Of a stretch of 64,000 nucleotides of DNA, positions 9,338-18,481 are shown piece by piece. The notes beneath the pieces were generated by a model. The model did not search any database and was not told the DNA's origin. It worked only from the letters and a program-made list of their open reading frames with translations. Made by a program: the position numbers and the translations under genes. Source of the DNA: Asticcacaulis aquaticus (lineage in GTDB: Bacteria; Pseudomonadota; Alphaproteobacteria; Caulobacterales; Caulobacteraceae); assembly GCF_028550415.1 (NCBI RefSeq), contig NZ_JAQQKX010000003.1, positions 124,001-188,000 on the forward strand, given 5' to 3'. Each line of letters starts with the position of its first letter. The stretch's first letter is position 1.

Positions 9338-9946
9338 ATGCCGATGGATTACCGCGAACCAAAACGTCTGAGCTTTTGGCTAAAAGGTATGACTCTGTCC
9401 GGTCTGGGGGTGTCGCTGACAGGAGGGCTGCTCATCAGTCTGTCTGTCCTTATCGACCCCAATCTCCAAGGCCTGAACGATGTAAATGTTTTATTGCTGC
9501 TGGGTGTTTTGTTGTCTGCCGTCAACCTGCCCCTCAACGTCGCGGCCCAGCTATTCTGGATATTCTGGCTGCGTCGCCTGAGCCTGAATGCGGGGTTGAG
9601 CGGCGCAACGGCCGTGGCGGCCTATCTGATCCCCATCGGCACACTCTGGGGGCCGTTCAGAGTCATAAAGCGGGTAAGCACGCGTATCGGCGAAGTGACG
9701 GACCTGAGGCCTTGGTGGACCGTAACCGTGCTCGCGGGCCTGCCTATATTGCCGTTTACTATATGGCTGGCCGGTGAAGGCCTCGACAGGGCCGGATTGT
9801 CCACCCCGTCCATAGTTGTCATGCTTTTCGGTTATATGTCGGTCATCACCGGTGCCCGCGACTATACCGGTTGGCAGTTGGTCAAGCGTTTTAGCGCCGC
9901 CGACCACCGCGCCAAACAAACGGAAGTCGCGGTCAACGCTTTTTGA
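9338..9946 (+). CDS. DUF4328-like membrane protein
   Basis: The 202-residue protein has about four hydrophobic helices. The central motif IFWLRRLSLNAG ... YLIPIGTLWGPFRVIKRV resembles the DUF4328 core, in which a Trp/Pro-rich stretch links two helices. No biochemical role is known for the family. It is followed after 10 bp by a hydrolase gene on the same strand, probably co-transcribed. The family call is by motif recall and is moderate. Confidence 0.6.
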   Translation: MPMDYREPKRLSFWLKGMTLSGLGVSLTGGLLISLSVLIDPNLQGLNDVNVLLLLGVLLSAVNLPLNVAAQLFWIFWLRRLSLNAGLSGATAVAAYLIPIGTLWGPFRVIKRVSTRIGEVTDLRPWWTVTVLAGLPILPFTIWLAGEGLDRAGLSTPSIVVMLFGYMSVITGARDYTGWQLVKRFSAADHRAKQTEVAVNAF

Positions 9947-9956
9947 GGTAAGCCAA

Positions 9957-10781
9957 ATGAAGTGGATCATGCGGGGCGCTCTAACCCTGTTGCTGACGGT
10001 GGCTCTGGCCTATGCCGGGGTGTGCGCCTACCTCTATATCAAGCAGCGCGATATGCTTTACATCCCGCCGAAAGAGGTCGTGGCCCCGAACGTCGAGGGG
10101 GTGGCCATCGAGGTGGTGACAATCGCCACGCCCGACGGTGAGACCCTGAACGGCTGGTACACACCGCCCGCTAAAAAAGACGGACTGGTCTTTCTCTATT
10201 TGCCGGGCCAGGGCGGCGGCCTCGACATGCAGGCCGGGCGTTATAAACGCATGGCGGCGAAAGGCATGGGTTTCCTCAGTCTGGCCTATCGCGGCTTCTT
10301 CGGCTCGACCGGTCAACCGACCGAAGCCGGTATCCTGACCGATGGACTAGCGGCCTATGACTGGCTGATCAGGCAAGGCTACAAACCCGAACAGATCGTT
10401 CTGCATGGGCATTCGCTGGGTTCGGGCCCGGCGACCTATATCGCCACACAGCGCAATGCGCGGGGGCTGATCCTCGAAGCGCCGTTCACGGCCGCGTCCG
10501 ATGTGGCGCAGGAGCGCTATCCTTACGTGCCGGTGGGGATGCTGATGAAGGACAAATTCGCCAATCGCGAACGTATCAGGGACGTGCACATGCCGGTCCT
10601 CATCGTCCACGGCGACCGCGACAGCGTCGTGCCCTACCATCATGGTGAGCGCCTGTTCGCTCTGGCCAATGAACCGAAGATATTCAAACGCATGGCGGGG
10701 GAGGACCATTCGACCCTCACCCGCGCCGGTGTCTATGATATCTATTGGGCGTGGCTCGGCCTTACTTCAGCAAAGCCATAG
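9957..10781 (+). CDS. membrane-anchored alpha/beta hydrolase
   Basis: The 274-residue protein begins with an N-terminal membrane anchor or signal (about residues 2-25). It then has the catalytic fold with nucleophile GHSLGSGPA (Ser about 147), an acid in VHGDRDSVVPY and the histidine in GEDHSTL. It resembles the BEM46/YfhR-like group, whose substrates are poorly defined. I chose the ATG at 9957, after an AGGTAAG stretch, over an upstream in-frame ATG inside the previous gene. The 3' end overlaps the convergent Yip1-family gene by 20 bp, so the two transcripts are antisense at their ends. Confidence 0.8.
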   Translation: MKWIMRGALTLLLTVALAYAGVCAYLYIKQRDMLYIPPKEVVAPNVEGVAIEVVTIATPDGETLNGWYTPPAKKDGLVFLYLPGQGGGLDMQAGRYKRMAAKGMGFLSLAYRGFFGSTGQPTEAGILTDGLAAYDWLIRQGYKPEQIVLHGHSLGSGPATYIATQRNARGLILEAPFTAASDVAQERYPYVPVGMLMKDKFANRERIRDVHMPVLIVHGDRDSVVPYHHGERLFALANEPKIFKRMAGEDHSTLTRAGVYDIYWAWLGLTSAKP

Positions 10782-11982
10782 CCCGGTTCTGATCGACCGA
10801 GGCAACCGCCGCTTTCAGGGTCGCGATGTCGATATCGGAACCTTCGGCCTCGATGGCGATGCGTTCACCGACGACGATCGTATAGCTGCCGCTGCGGGCG
10901 GCGCTGTCGTAGCGTTCGGAGACCAGCTTGCCGCCTTCGGTCGAGACCTTTTCATAGGACGTGCCGTTCTGGCTGGAGGACTGCACCTTCATCGCCGAGC
11001 CCAGCGCCGTCATGGCCCCCAGCGCGCCAATGTCGGTGATCTTGAGGTTGATGCGGCCAGTGCCCACGGCGTAGGACGCATGGGCTTCGGAAGTCGAGTA
11101 ATTACCCGCGCCCCCGGCGGAGGTGCCGCCATCGGCCTTGGCGGCACCCGCGACGGAACCCGGCAGGAGACCGTCGAGCAGGGCCGGATCGAGCGCTGGC
11201 TTGGCCGTGCCGTCCTGCATCGCCTTGGCGGCGGATTCCATGCGTTTGGCGGCGGTTTCCAGACTGTTGCCTTCGACATTGACCGTGCCGTCAGGGGTGT
11301 TGATGCTGACATTGCCGGTGGTGTGCAGACCGCCGCCCGCCAGTGTCCCCATGAGCAGGATGGGGGCGGTAATTGCGCCGATTATGATCTGGATGACGAT
11401 GGCGATGACCACGACGACGGCGGTATAGCCGAGGCTCTTTGCCTTCGGGGTCCTCATCAGGATCGGCAGGCCGGTATAGAGCAGATAAAGGCCGTATATG
11501 CCCAGAAGGCCGAGCACACCCAGCATCGGAATGGCCGCGAATATCCCGGCGACCCAACTGGCCGTCGCCGAATAGGCGGCGACCTTGAAGGCCTGTACAT
11601 TGTTCTTCTGCCCGTCGAAACTCGGCGCCAGGGCGTCGATGATGAAGCCGGCGATATAGACCGAGGCGACCGACAGGGCGTAGATGACGGCCGCATAGAT
11701 CAAGCCGCTGACCACCGAGACCTTGGTGGTGATGCCGAGTACGGAAATCCCGATCAGGCTCTGGCCGATAAAGCCCGCTACCGCCGGAATAGCGGCCAGA
11801 ATCAGGACGTAGCCGGTGGTTATGCCGCTGATCGTCGACGGCTCGACGTCGATTTTCTGCCATTCCGGCGTCGGGCGCAGCAATATGCCCTTGACGCGTT
11901 CGACCAGCGACGGCGAGGCGGAGGTGACGGTGGGTGTCGACGTCGGCAGGGGCGGTATATCGCCTGTGGGGGTGTCGTTCAT
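10762..11982 (-). CDS. Yip1-domain membrane protein with C-terminal extension
   Basis: This 406-residue protein has a proline/threonine-rich cytoplasmic start. A short motif, VERVKGILLRPTPEWQKI, is typical of bacterial Yip1 proteins, and about five transmembrane helices follow (residues 50-225). The C-terminal 170 residues are polar, include TPDGTVNVEG and lack a recognised domain. The function of bacterial Yip1 proteins is not established. It overlaps the hydrolase gene tail to tail by 20 bp. Confidence 0.75.
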   Translation of the reverse strand: MNDTPTGDIPPLPTSTPTVTSASPSLVERVKGILLRPTPEWQKIDVEPSTISGITTGYVLILAAIPAVAGFIGQSLIGISVLGITTKVSVVSGLIYAAVIYALSVASVYIAGFIIDALAPSFDGQKNNVQAFKVAAYSATASWVAGIFAAIPMLGVLGLLGIYGLYLLYTGLPILMRTPKAKSLGYTAVVVVIAIVIQIIIGAITAPILLMGTLAGGGLHTTGNVSINTPDGTVNVEGNSLETAAKRMESAAKAMQDGTAKPALDPALLDGLLPGSVAGAAKADGGTSAGGAGNYSTSEAHASYAVGTGRINLKITDIGALGAMTALGSAMKVQSSSQNGTSYEKVSTEGGKLVSERYDSAARSGSYTIVVGERIAIEAEGSDIDIATLKAAVASVDQNRAMALLK

Positions 11983-12099
11983 AAGGAGTTGTCCCGCGGT
12001 AAGAGGCCTTTAGGGCCATGCCTGAAAAGAAGCGAACGCGTACAAAAAGAGCGTCGCTACTTTTAGGTGCGGTGCGGAACCGGTCAATTCACCTTTAAG

Positions 12100-13326
12100 T
12101 CAGATGTAACGATCCAGCCGGACATATTCTGCCATTTCCCCCCGCTGCAATGCCGGGGCATTGGCCGGACGGCGGATAAGGGCATCGCTTTGCGAAAAGA
12201 CGGCGATGAGCGACGAGTCCTGATCGGCAAAGGGTTTCAGGGTGGGTTGACCTGACGCATCGGTGACGATGCGGGCGCGCAGGAAGGTTTCACGCGGACC
12301 GTTGGCCGAAATATCCGAAGCCATAGGCAGGCGATGCGGTTGCGGCGGTTCGGGTTGGCCCAGCGCCGCCTCGATCCACGGTTTCAGGAACAGTTGCGCG
12401 CAGACCATTGCCGAGGCCGGATTGCCGGGCAGACCGAGGACGCGCTGATCGTTGGCGAGTGTGCCTGTCCAGGTCGGCTTTCCCGGTCTGATATTGATGC
12501 TGCTGAAATCGAGCGTCAGGCCAAGGCGTTCCAGCGCCGGTTTGACGAGGTCGTAATCGCCGACGCTGGCCCCGCCGATCGTGACAATCAGGTCGGCCTC
12601 GCAGGCTTTCACCGCGTCATGGATGCCATCGAGGTCGTCGCTTTCGACGCCGAGAAATTCGGCCTTGGCCCCCCACTGACGGCACATGGCCATCAGGGCG
12701 AAGGAGCCGGATTCGAAGATCTGATCAGGGCGCGGGTCGTCGCCGGGCGCGACCAGTTCGTCGCCGGTCGACAAAATAGCGATGCGTGGACGACGCGCCA
12801 CGGTCACAGATTTGCTGCCCGCCGCTGCCGCCAGCGACAACCGCCACGGGTCGAGCCTGAGACCGGCGGAGAGCAGTTCGTGACCGGCTTTGAAGTCCTG
12901 ACCGCGTGGGCGGATATGGGTCTTGGGATCGTTCCAGCCATCGGCCTCGATGAAGATGCCATGGTCCGTATGGCGCACGTTTTCCTGAATAACCACGGCC
13001 TTGGCGCCGTCCGGCACCGGGGCGCCGGTGAATATGCGCACGCACTGCCCCCATTCGACGCGGCCTTCGAAACGCTTACCGGCTATGCTTTCGCCGATCA
13101 GTTTTAGCGGCGCGCTCTGGGCCACCGGATCGGTCAGTGACTTGCATATGGCGTAGCCATCCATGGCCGAGGCGTCGAACGGCGGCTGGTCGCGGGTGGC
13201 CACGACCGGCGCGGTCAGGACGCGGCCGAGCGCCTTGCGCAGGGCGATCTTGCGCGGCACGGGCGCCGGTGCGACCTCACGCAGGAAGGCGCGCGCTTCA
13301 TCGACGGTAATGCCTTTGCGAGTCAT
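12100..13326 (-). CDS. moeA: molybdopterin molybdotransferase MoeA
   Basis: MoeA inserts molybdate into adenylylated molybdopterin. The 408-residue protein has the MoeA domain order: N-terminal linker with VVATRDQPPFDASAMDGYA, the GAPVPDGAKAVVIQE segment, the MoCF-binding domain with LSTGDELV and TIGGASVGDYD, and LGLPGNPASAMV near the C-terminal beta-barrel domain. The ATG at 13326 overlaps the moaB stop as ATGA, which decides the start; the frame is open further upstream but that lies inside moaB. It is the third gene of the minus-strand moaA-moaB-moeA operon. A 117-bp gap separates it from the Yip1-family gene downstream. Confidence 0.95.
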   Translation of the reverse strand: MTRKGITVDEARAFLREVAPAPVPRKIALRKALGRVLTAPVVATRDQPPFDASAMDGYAICKSLTDPVAQSAPLKLIGESIAGKRFEGRVEWGQCVRIFTGAPVPDGAKAVVIQENVRHTDHGIFIEADGWNDPKTHIRPRGQDFKAGHELLSAGLRLDPWRLSLAAAAGSKSVTVARRPRIAILSTGDELVAPGDDPRPDQIFESGSFALMAMCRQWGAKAEFLGVESDDLDGIHDAVKACEADLIVTIGGASVGDYDLVKPALERLGLTLDFSSINIRPGKPTWTGTLANDQRVLGLPGNPASAMVCAQLFLKPWIEAALGQPEPPQPHRLPMASDISANGPRETFLRARIVTDASGQPTLKPFADQDSSLIAVFSQSDALIRRPANAPALQRGEMAEYVRLDRYI

Positions 13327-13889
13327 TTTTCTAAGAGCCGGGGCATAAGTTCGACCATATTGCACGGGCCGTGGCGTGAATCGAGCTGCCAGCGGATGAC
13401 CTTGTCCCAGCCGTCCTTGCACGCGCCGTTCGACCCCGGCAGGCAGAAGATGAAGACGCCGCGGATAATCCCGGCCAGGGCCCGCGATTGCAGGGTGGAC
13501 AGGCCGACCGTCTGGAAACTGACCATATGGAAGATGGTCGAAAAGCCTTCGATGCGCTTGTCCAGCATCGGTTCGACGGCTTCAGGCGTGATGTCGCGGC
13601 CCGTAATGCCGGTACCGCCGGTCGAGATGATCACGTCCACATTCCCGGACTCGATCCAGTTGGTTATGACGGTGCGGATATGATCCTTATCGTCGCGGAC
13701 CAGTTCGCGTGCGGCCACATGATGACCCGCCGCCGTAATCCGCTTATCGAGCAAATCTCCGGACGTATCATTTTCGCGCGTGCGGCTGTCGGACACGGTC
13801 AGGACGGCGATATTGACGCTTTTGAACGGGCGGTCGGCATCGATGCGGCCTGCCCCCAGATAGGACCGTTCTGTCTCTGTCAGTTCCAT
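13323..13889 (-). CDS. moaB: molybdenum cofactor biosynthesis protein MoaB
   Basis: The 188-residue protein of the MoaB/MogA fold probably adenylylates molybdopterin. It has IAVLTVSDSRT, IISTGGTGITGRDITPE and FCLPGSNGACKDGWD, all conserved in the family. I placed the start at MELTETERS (13889), 19 bp after the moaA stop, and not at the more upstream in-frame codon. The 3' end overlaps moeA. Confidence 0.94.
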   Translation of the reverse strand: MELTETERSYLGAGRIDADRPFKSVNIAVLTVSDSRTRENDTSGDLLDKRITAAGHHVAARELVRDDKDHIRTVITNWIESGNVDVIISTGGTGITGRDITPEAVEPMLDKRIEGFSTIFHMVSFQTVGLSTLQSRALAGIIRGVFIFCLPGSNGACKDGWDKVIRWQLDSRHGPCNMVELMPRLLEK

Positions 13890-13908
13890 GAAAGTCTCGC
13901 TTGTGAAA

Positions 13909-14931
13909 TTAACCGCCGGTGACGGACATGGTCCGGCGCGGCACATAGGTCCGTTGGGGCGGCGGTGCGCCGTGACCGGCGATGAAAAAGTCGTGCGCCT
14001 TCGGCTTATGCGACAGCGCCGCCTTGAAAGCGTCAGTTAAAGACTGATCTGTCTGGTCTTCGCGCAGGGCCGTGCGCAGATCGACGTGATCGTCCTGCCC
14101 TAGGCACATATAGAGCTGGCCGGTACAGGTGACGCGCACGCGGTTGCAGGTATCGCAGAAATTATGGCTGAGCGGCGTGATTAGGCCTAGCTTGCCGCCG
14201 GTTTCCGCCACGCGATAATATCGCGCCGGGCCGCCGGTGGTGTCGGAAACCGGCGTAATGTCCCAGAAGCTATGCAGGTCGCTCATGACCTCGCGCAAAG
14301 AGACGAACTGGTCTTCCCGGCCCTCGATTTCGTCACCCAGCGGCATGGTCTCGATCAGCGACACGTCGATGTCGCGCGCGTGGGCAAACTGGATGATATC
14401 GGGCAGGTCGTGGCGATTGTCCTGCTGAAGGGCGACGACGTTCAGCTTGACCCGAAGGCCGGCCGTCTGCGCCGCCTCGATGCCGTCCAGCACCACGCCC
14501 AGATTGCCGGTGCGCGTAATGCGACGAAACACGTCGGGCCTGAGGCTGTCGAGCGAGACATTGACGCGCCTGATCCCCGCCTCAACCAGGTGCGGCGCGG
14601 CGGATTTCAACAGGGTGCCATTGGTCGTCAGGGTCAGTTCTTTCAAACGCCCATTGTGAACCTGCTGACCCAGTCGTTTGAGGAAATCGAGGATGCCCTT
14701 GCGTACCAGAGGTTCGCCGCCGGTGATGCGCAGACGTTCGACGCCGCGATCGATCAGAAACAGGCTCAGACGCTCCAGCTCCTCGAAACTCAGCAGTTCT
14801 TTTCGGGGCAGAAAGGTCTGTCTTTCCGGCATGCAATAGGTGCAGCGCAGGTCGCAACGGTCCGTCACCGAAATCCGCACATAGGAGATGCGGCGGTTGA
14901 AACCATCGATAAGCGCGGGCGACAAACTCAT
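13909..14931 (-). CDS. moaA: GTP 3',8-cyclase MoaA (radical SAM)
   Basis: MoaA turns GTP into the cyclic precursor of molybdopterin together with MoaC, which is not in the window. The 340-residue protein has the radical SAM cluster motif CDLRCTYCMP, GGEPLVRKG, and a C-terminal second [4Fe-4S] site with NFCDTCNRVRVTCTGQLYMCLG. It ends in the conserved GG dipeptide. The start MSLSPALIDGFNRR is preferred; an in-frame upstream ATG would add 12 residues. It is the first gene of the Moco operon. Confidence 0.95.
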   Translation of the reverse strand: MSLSPALIDGFNRRISYVRISVTDRCDLRCTYCMPERQTFLPRKELLSFEELERLSLFLIDRGVERLRITGGEPLVRKGILDFLKRLGQQVHNGRLKELTLTTNGTLLKSAAPHLVEAGIRRVNVSLDSLRPDVFRRITRTGNLGVVLDGIEAAQTAGLRVKLNVVALQQDNRHDLPDIIQFAHARDIDVSLIETMPLGDEIEGREDQFVSLREVMSDLHSFWDITPVSDTTGGPARYYRVAETGGKLGLITPLSHNFCDTCNRVRVTCTGQLYMCLGQDDHVDLRTALREDQTDQSLTDAFKAALSHKPKAHDFFIAGHGAPPPQRTYVPRRTMSVTGG

Positions 14932-15049
14932 GCCTTTGAAATAACCGGAAAATCGCGGCCAATACAAGGCGTGACGCCTTTACTTTTGCGTGTTTCCGCG
15001 CAAACCTCGGCTCACAAGAAGAACATAATCCGAAACACAGGAAACCCTC

Positions 15050-16648
15050 ATGAACCGCCGCCAAGTCCTGTCGGGCCTTTCCGCCATTGCCTTGTCATCT
15101 GCCGTGCCACCGGTGTCAGCCGCCGACGCGACCGTTACCGTCAAGACCGTAGCAGGGCCGGTTATCGGGCAGGTCAAGAATGGTGCCGTGGTGTTTCTGG
15201 GGCTGCGCTATGGCGAAACGACCGCGCCGCCGCATCGCTTTCAGCCGCCGCGCAAGCCCGTTGCGTGGACGCAGCCAGTACTGGCCGATACATATGGCCC
15301 GGCAAGCCCGCAAGGTAGCAATCCCGATTCTTACGGCAAGAGCGAAGACTGCCTGTTTCTCAATGTGTGGACGCCGGAGGCCAGTACCAAAACCAAACGC
15401 CCGGTGATGGTCTATCTGCACGGCGGGGCCTATTCGAACGGGTCAGGCTCGCACGCGGAATATGACGGGACGAACCTGTCTTTGCACGGCGATGTGGTGG
15501 TGGTGACGATCAATCACCGGCTCAACGCCTTTGGTTATCTATATCTGGCGCGGCTGGAGCGGCAGATTACCGGTAAGGCGGGGCCGCTGGCCCTGTCCGG
15601 CAATTGCGGGCAGCTTGATATCATTCTGGCGCTGGAATGGGTGCGTGACAATATCGCTCAGTTCGGCGGCGATCCCGGCAATGTCATGGCCTTCGGTCAA
15701 TCGGGCGGCGGTGCCAAGATCGCGACCATGATGGCGACGCCCGCCGCCAAAGGTCTGTTCCACAAGGCCGCGACCATGAGCGGGCAGCAGGTCACCGCCT
15801 CCGGCCCCGGCAATGCGACTTTGCGCGCCAAGGCGTTTCTGGCGGCGCTCAATCTGAAGCCCGATGCGGACGGTCTGGCGGCGGTGCAGACCCTGCCGTG
15901 GGAACAATTGGTCACGGCTTTGAAAGCCACCGATCCGGTGCTGGGGGGCGGGGTCTATATGGGGCCGGTGCTGGACGAGACGCATCTGTTCCGGCATCCC
16001 TTCTATCCCGACGCCGCGCCGCAATCGCGTAACATGCCGATGATTATCGGCAATACCCTGAATGAAACCAAGGGGTTTCAGGTCAATAATCCGGAATTCC
16101 AGAATCTTACGTGGGAGGCGCTGGCCGAAAAACTGCCGCCCAATTATCGCGTCGATATAGATCCCTATCTGGTGATCGACACCTACCGCAAACTCTATCC
16201 GCAGATGACACCGACCGATATCTATTTTGCCGCGACAACGGCAGGGCGGTCCTGGCGCGGCGCGGTTATCGAAGCCGAGGAACGGGCCAAGGTGGGCGCT
16301 AAAACCTTCGTCTATCAGGCCAACTGGCAAAGCCCGAAGGATGGCGGCAAGTACGGCGCGCCGCACGCGGTAGAAATTCCGCTGGTCTTCCGTAATACGG
16401 CGGTGCCGAGTGCGGTGACCACAGACTCCGAAGGCGCACGGAAAATGGCGGATCTGTTCTCCGATGCGTTTATCGCCTTTGCCCGAACGGGATCGCCGCA
16501 GACCGCGGCCCTGCCGAAATGGACGCCCTACAGCTTGCCCAACCGCGAGACGATGTTGATGGACCTGCCGCCGAAGCTGGCCAATGACCCGCGCGGGGCG
16601 GAGCGCAGGTTGTTCGACAAGGTGCCTTTTGTTCAGGCGGGGACGTAA
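15050..16648 (+). CDS. type B carboxylesterase, exported
   Basis: The 532-residue precursor has the signal MNRRQVLSGLSAIALSSAVPPVSAAD, with twin arginines compatible with Tat export. The fold is the carboxylesterase/lipase type B family: SEDCLFLNVWTP, YLHGGAYSNGSG (oxyanion hole) and APHAVEIPLVF (catalytic His). The nucleophile elbow reads FGQSGGGAK, where the family norm is GESAGG. The serine is kept but the flanking residues differ. The substrate is unknown. Confidence 0.87.
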   Translation: MNRRQVLSGLSAIALSSAVPPVSAADATVTVKTVAGPVIGQVKNGAVVFLGLRYGETTAPPHRFQPPRKPVAWTQPVLADTYGPASPQGSNPDSYGKSEDCLFLNVWTPEASTKTKRPVMVYLHGGAYSNGSGSHAEYDGTNLSLHGDVVVVTINHRLNAFGYLYLARLERQITGKAGPLALSGNCGQLDIILALEWVRDNIAQFGGDPGNVMAFGQSGGGAKIATMMATPAAKGLFHKAATMSGQQVTASGPGNATLRAKAFLAALNLKPDADGLAAVQTLPWEQLVTALKATDPVLGGGVYMGPVLDETHLFRHPFYPDAAPQSRNMPMIIGNTLNETKGFQVNNPEFQNLTWEALAEKLPPNYRVDIDPYLVIDTYRKLYPQMTPTDIYFAATTAGRSWRGAVIEAEERAKVGAKTFVYQANWQSPKDGGKYGAPHAVEIPLVFRNTAVPSAVTTDSEGARKMADLFSDAFIAFARTGSPQTAALPKWTPYSLPNRETMLMDLPPKLANDPRGAERRLFDKVPFVQAGT

Positions 16649-16682
16649 GCTTCGTATGGAGGGGTCTTTAGGGAGGGTGGAT

Positions 16683-17168
16683 ATGTCGCGCATCGGTATT
16701 GCGCTATGCCTTCTATTGCTCGGTGGTTGCCGTGTGGATTTCAAACCCCCAAGACACCTGCCACCCCTTTACGGGGAAAGTGCTCACCTGACGGATAGGT
16801 ATTATATAGCTCGCCAAACAGAAAAGTTTCCCGTGGCACGGGCAGGCGATCAGATACGCCGCGAGCCGGGAGATTTAAGTTTGTGCCGATGGAATGAGCC
16901 GCCGGAGGGCGATTGCACAGCGGTTGTGCCTGGTAAAGTATTAGCTCTGGGTTTTGACGAGCATTACCTTGTCGTCAAGCAGGCGGTCGAGGGGCACGTC
17001 TCTTACTTTGTTATTGATCTTGCTGCCGATACGGCAGATCAGCCCCACGCGGGCGCCCTGTCCGAGGTGGAGTTTCAAAAGCAAGTCAAGGCTAAGGCTT
17101 TACCAGCCTTTGCCTCCCGGTTGCCCCGCTTGAAAGTCGGCAAGGCCGGGCCGCCTAGCGAAATATAG
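16683..17168 (+). CDS. small putative lipoprotein, unknown function
   Basis: The 161-residue ORF starts MSRIGIALCLLLLGGCRVDF, a short lipoprotein signal with lipobox LGGC. The mature part is polar with no family that I recognise. Local GC is visibly lower than in the neighbours, so it may be an acquired or fast-evolving gene. An in-frame ATG at 16656 would add nine residues before the signal and seems less likely. Its stop lies just before the tail-to-tail GNAT gene. Confidence 0.55.
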   Translation: MSRIGIALCLLLLGGCRVDFKPPRHLPPLYGESAHLTDRYYIARQTEKFPVARAGDQIRREPGDLSLCRWNEPPEGDCTAVVPGKVLALGFDEHYLVVKQAVEGHVSYFVIDLAADTADQPHAGALSEVEFQKQVKAKALPAFASRLPRLKVGKAGPPSEI

Positions 17169-17170
17169 AG

Positions 17171-17605
17171 CTACCTATTCTGCACCATAAACACGATGGG
17201 GTAAGGATTGCCCGCATCGTCGGTTTCCGACCGGCCTGTTATGGTGAAACCGCACTTTTCGTAGAAGGTGATATTGCCGTCGACCTGCTCGTTAACCGTG
17301 ACGGTCAGGGGGCCTTTCAGCGCTTGCGCGTGGTCGATCAGACCGCGACCGATGCCGTGGCGCTGAAACGCCGGAGCGACGAACAGCATGGCCAGTACAT
17401 TCTCCCCGACCAGTGTCGCAAAGCCTGCCGACTGGTTGCCAATCTCCGCCACCCACACCTCGCCCCCGACCAGTCCGGCCAGCAGATAGGGCCGGTAAAA
17501 GTCGATGTCGGCCTCGCTAAGGAAGTGATAGGCGGCGCGCACCGAGTCTTCCCAGATGGCGATCAGGCGCGGGGCATCGGCGGTGGTGGCAGGACGAATA
17601 TTCAC
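17171..17605 (-). CDS. GNAT family N-acetyltransferase
   Basis: The 144-residue protein starts VNIRPATTADAPRLIAIW and has the acetyl-CoA-binding motif FQRHGIGRGLIDHA and the C-terminal FYEKCGFTITGRSETD. It resembles YjaB-like acetyltransferases with unknown acceptors. The GTG start overlaps the stop of the upstream hydrolase gene as GTGA, so I prefer it to the longer frame; the pair is translationally coupled. Confidence 0.82.
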   Translation of the reverse strand: MNIRPATTADAPRLIAIWEDSVRAAYHFLSEADIDFYRPYLLAGLVGGEVWVAEIGNQSAGFATLVGENVLAMLFVAPAFQRHGIGRGLIDHAQALKGPLTVTVNEQVDGNITFYEKCGFTITGRSETDDAGNPYPIVFMVQNR

Positions 17606-18429
17606 CCCAGAACCTTGTCGAACCAGCGCGCGGCCAGCGCCGGCCACTGATCGTGGGTGCCGTCCAGTTCGCGCAGAGCAAAGCCGTGCGGGGCCTGCGG
17701 GAAGATGTGCGCTTCCAGATCGGCCCCCGTCTGCTGCGCCGTGCGGATGAAGTTCAGGGCGTGGTCGATGGGGACGATCTTATCGTGCAGGGCATAGGCC
17801 AGAAAGACCGGAATTTGCGGCACGCCGTGTGGCTCGGCGGCGATGCCGACCGGCCATGCGTTGTAGAAATCCTGCTTCTGCACCGGCGGAAAGTCTGGCT
17901 TGCCCGCGGGGGCCTTGTAATCCTTGTGGTTAGCATTGACCGGTGCATAGGCGATCAGCACGCCTTTGGCGGTCAGTTCATGCGGCTGACAGGCCATGAC
18001 CCCGGCCAGATGTCCTCCCGACGACAGGCCGACATGCAGCAACGGCAGCGCGTCCAGCGTCGCCAGATGATCGAGCGCGGTCATGCCGTCCTGAAGCGCG
18101 ATATCGTGCGGGTGGATATCGCCCGGACCATCATCGGTGCCGGGGAGGCGATGGACCAGCACATAGGCGTCGAGGCCCAGCGCGTTGAGCCACAGGGCAA
18201 TTTCGATGCCTTCGCGATCGGCCACCAGATTAACATAGCCGCCGCCGCCATAGACCAGCGCTCGCCCACGCGGTGTTTCGATCTTATATTCGTGCAGTTC
18301 GGCGCGTGTGACGCGGTTGTAGCGCCGCTCGGGCCACTCGCCTTCGGCAATATTGGCCGCGCCTTCGCTGAGGGCGATGACGCGGTCGGCAGCAGGGGGA
18401 TGATCGGGCAGGGCAGGGAGAGCGGTCAT
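17602..18429 (-). CDS. alpha/beta hydrolase (esterase/lipase-like)
   Basis: The 275-residue cytoplasmic protein has the elbow HVGLSSGGHLAG (Ser about 143), the acid in YALHDKIVP and the histidine in APHGFALRE. YGGGGYVNL near residue 60 may form the oxyanion region, as in the HSL/Aes-like esterases, where it is HGGG. It is coupled to the GNAT gene. It lies just downstream of the uronate genes but has no clear tie to them. Confidence 0.78.
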   Translation of the reverse strand: MTALPALPDHPPAADRVIALSEGAANIAEGEWPERRYNRVTRAELHEYKIETPRGRALVYGGGGYVNLVADREGIEIALWLNALGLDAYVLVHRLPGTDDGPGDIHPHDIALQDGMTALDHLATLDALPLLHVGLSSGGHLAGVMACQPHELTAKGVLIAYAPVNANHKDYKAPAGKPDFPPVQKQDFYNAWPVGIAAEPHGVPQIPVFLAYALHDKIVPIDHALNFIRTAQQTGADLEAHIFPQAPHGFALRELDGTHDQWPALAARWFDKVLG

Positions 18430-18481
18430 GGGTGTTCCTCAAGGTCGGAGACACCTATGACCGCCGTGCGGACGCTGTCAA

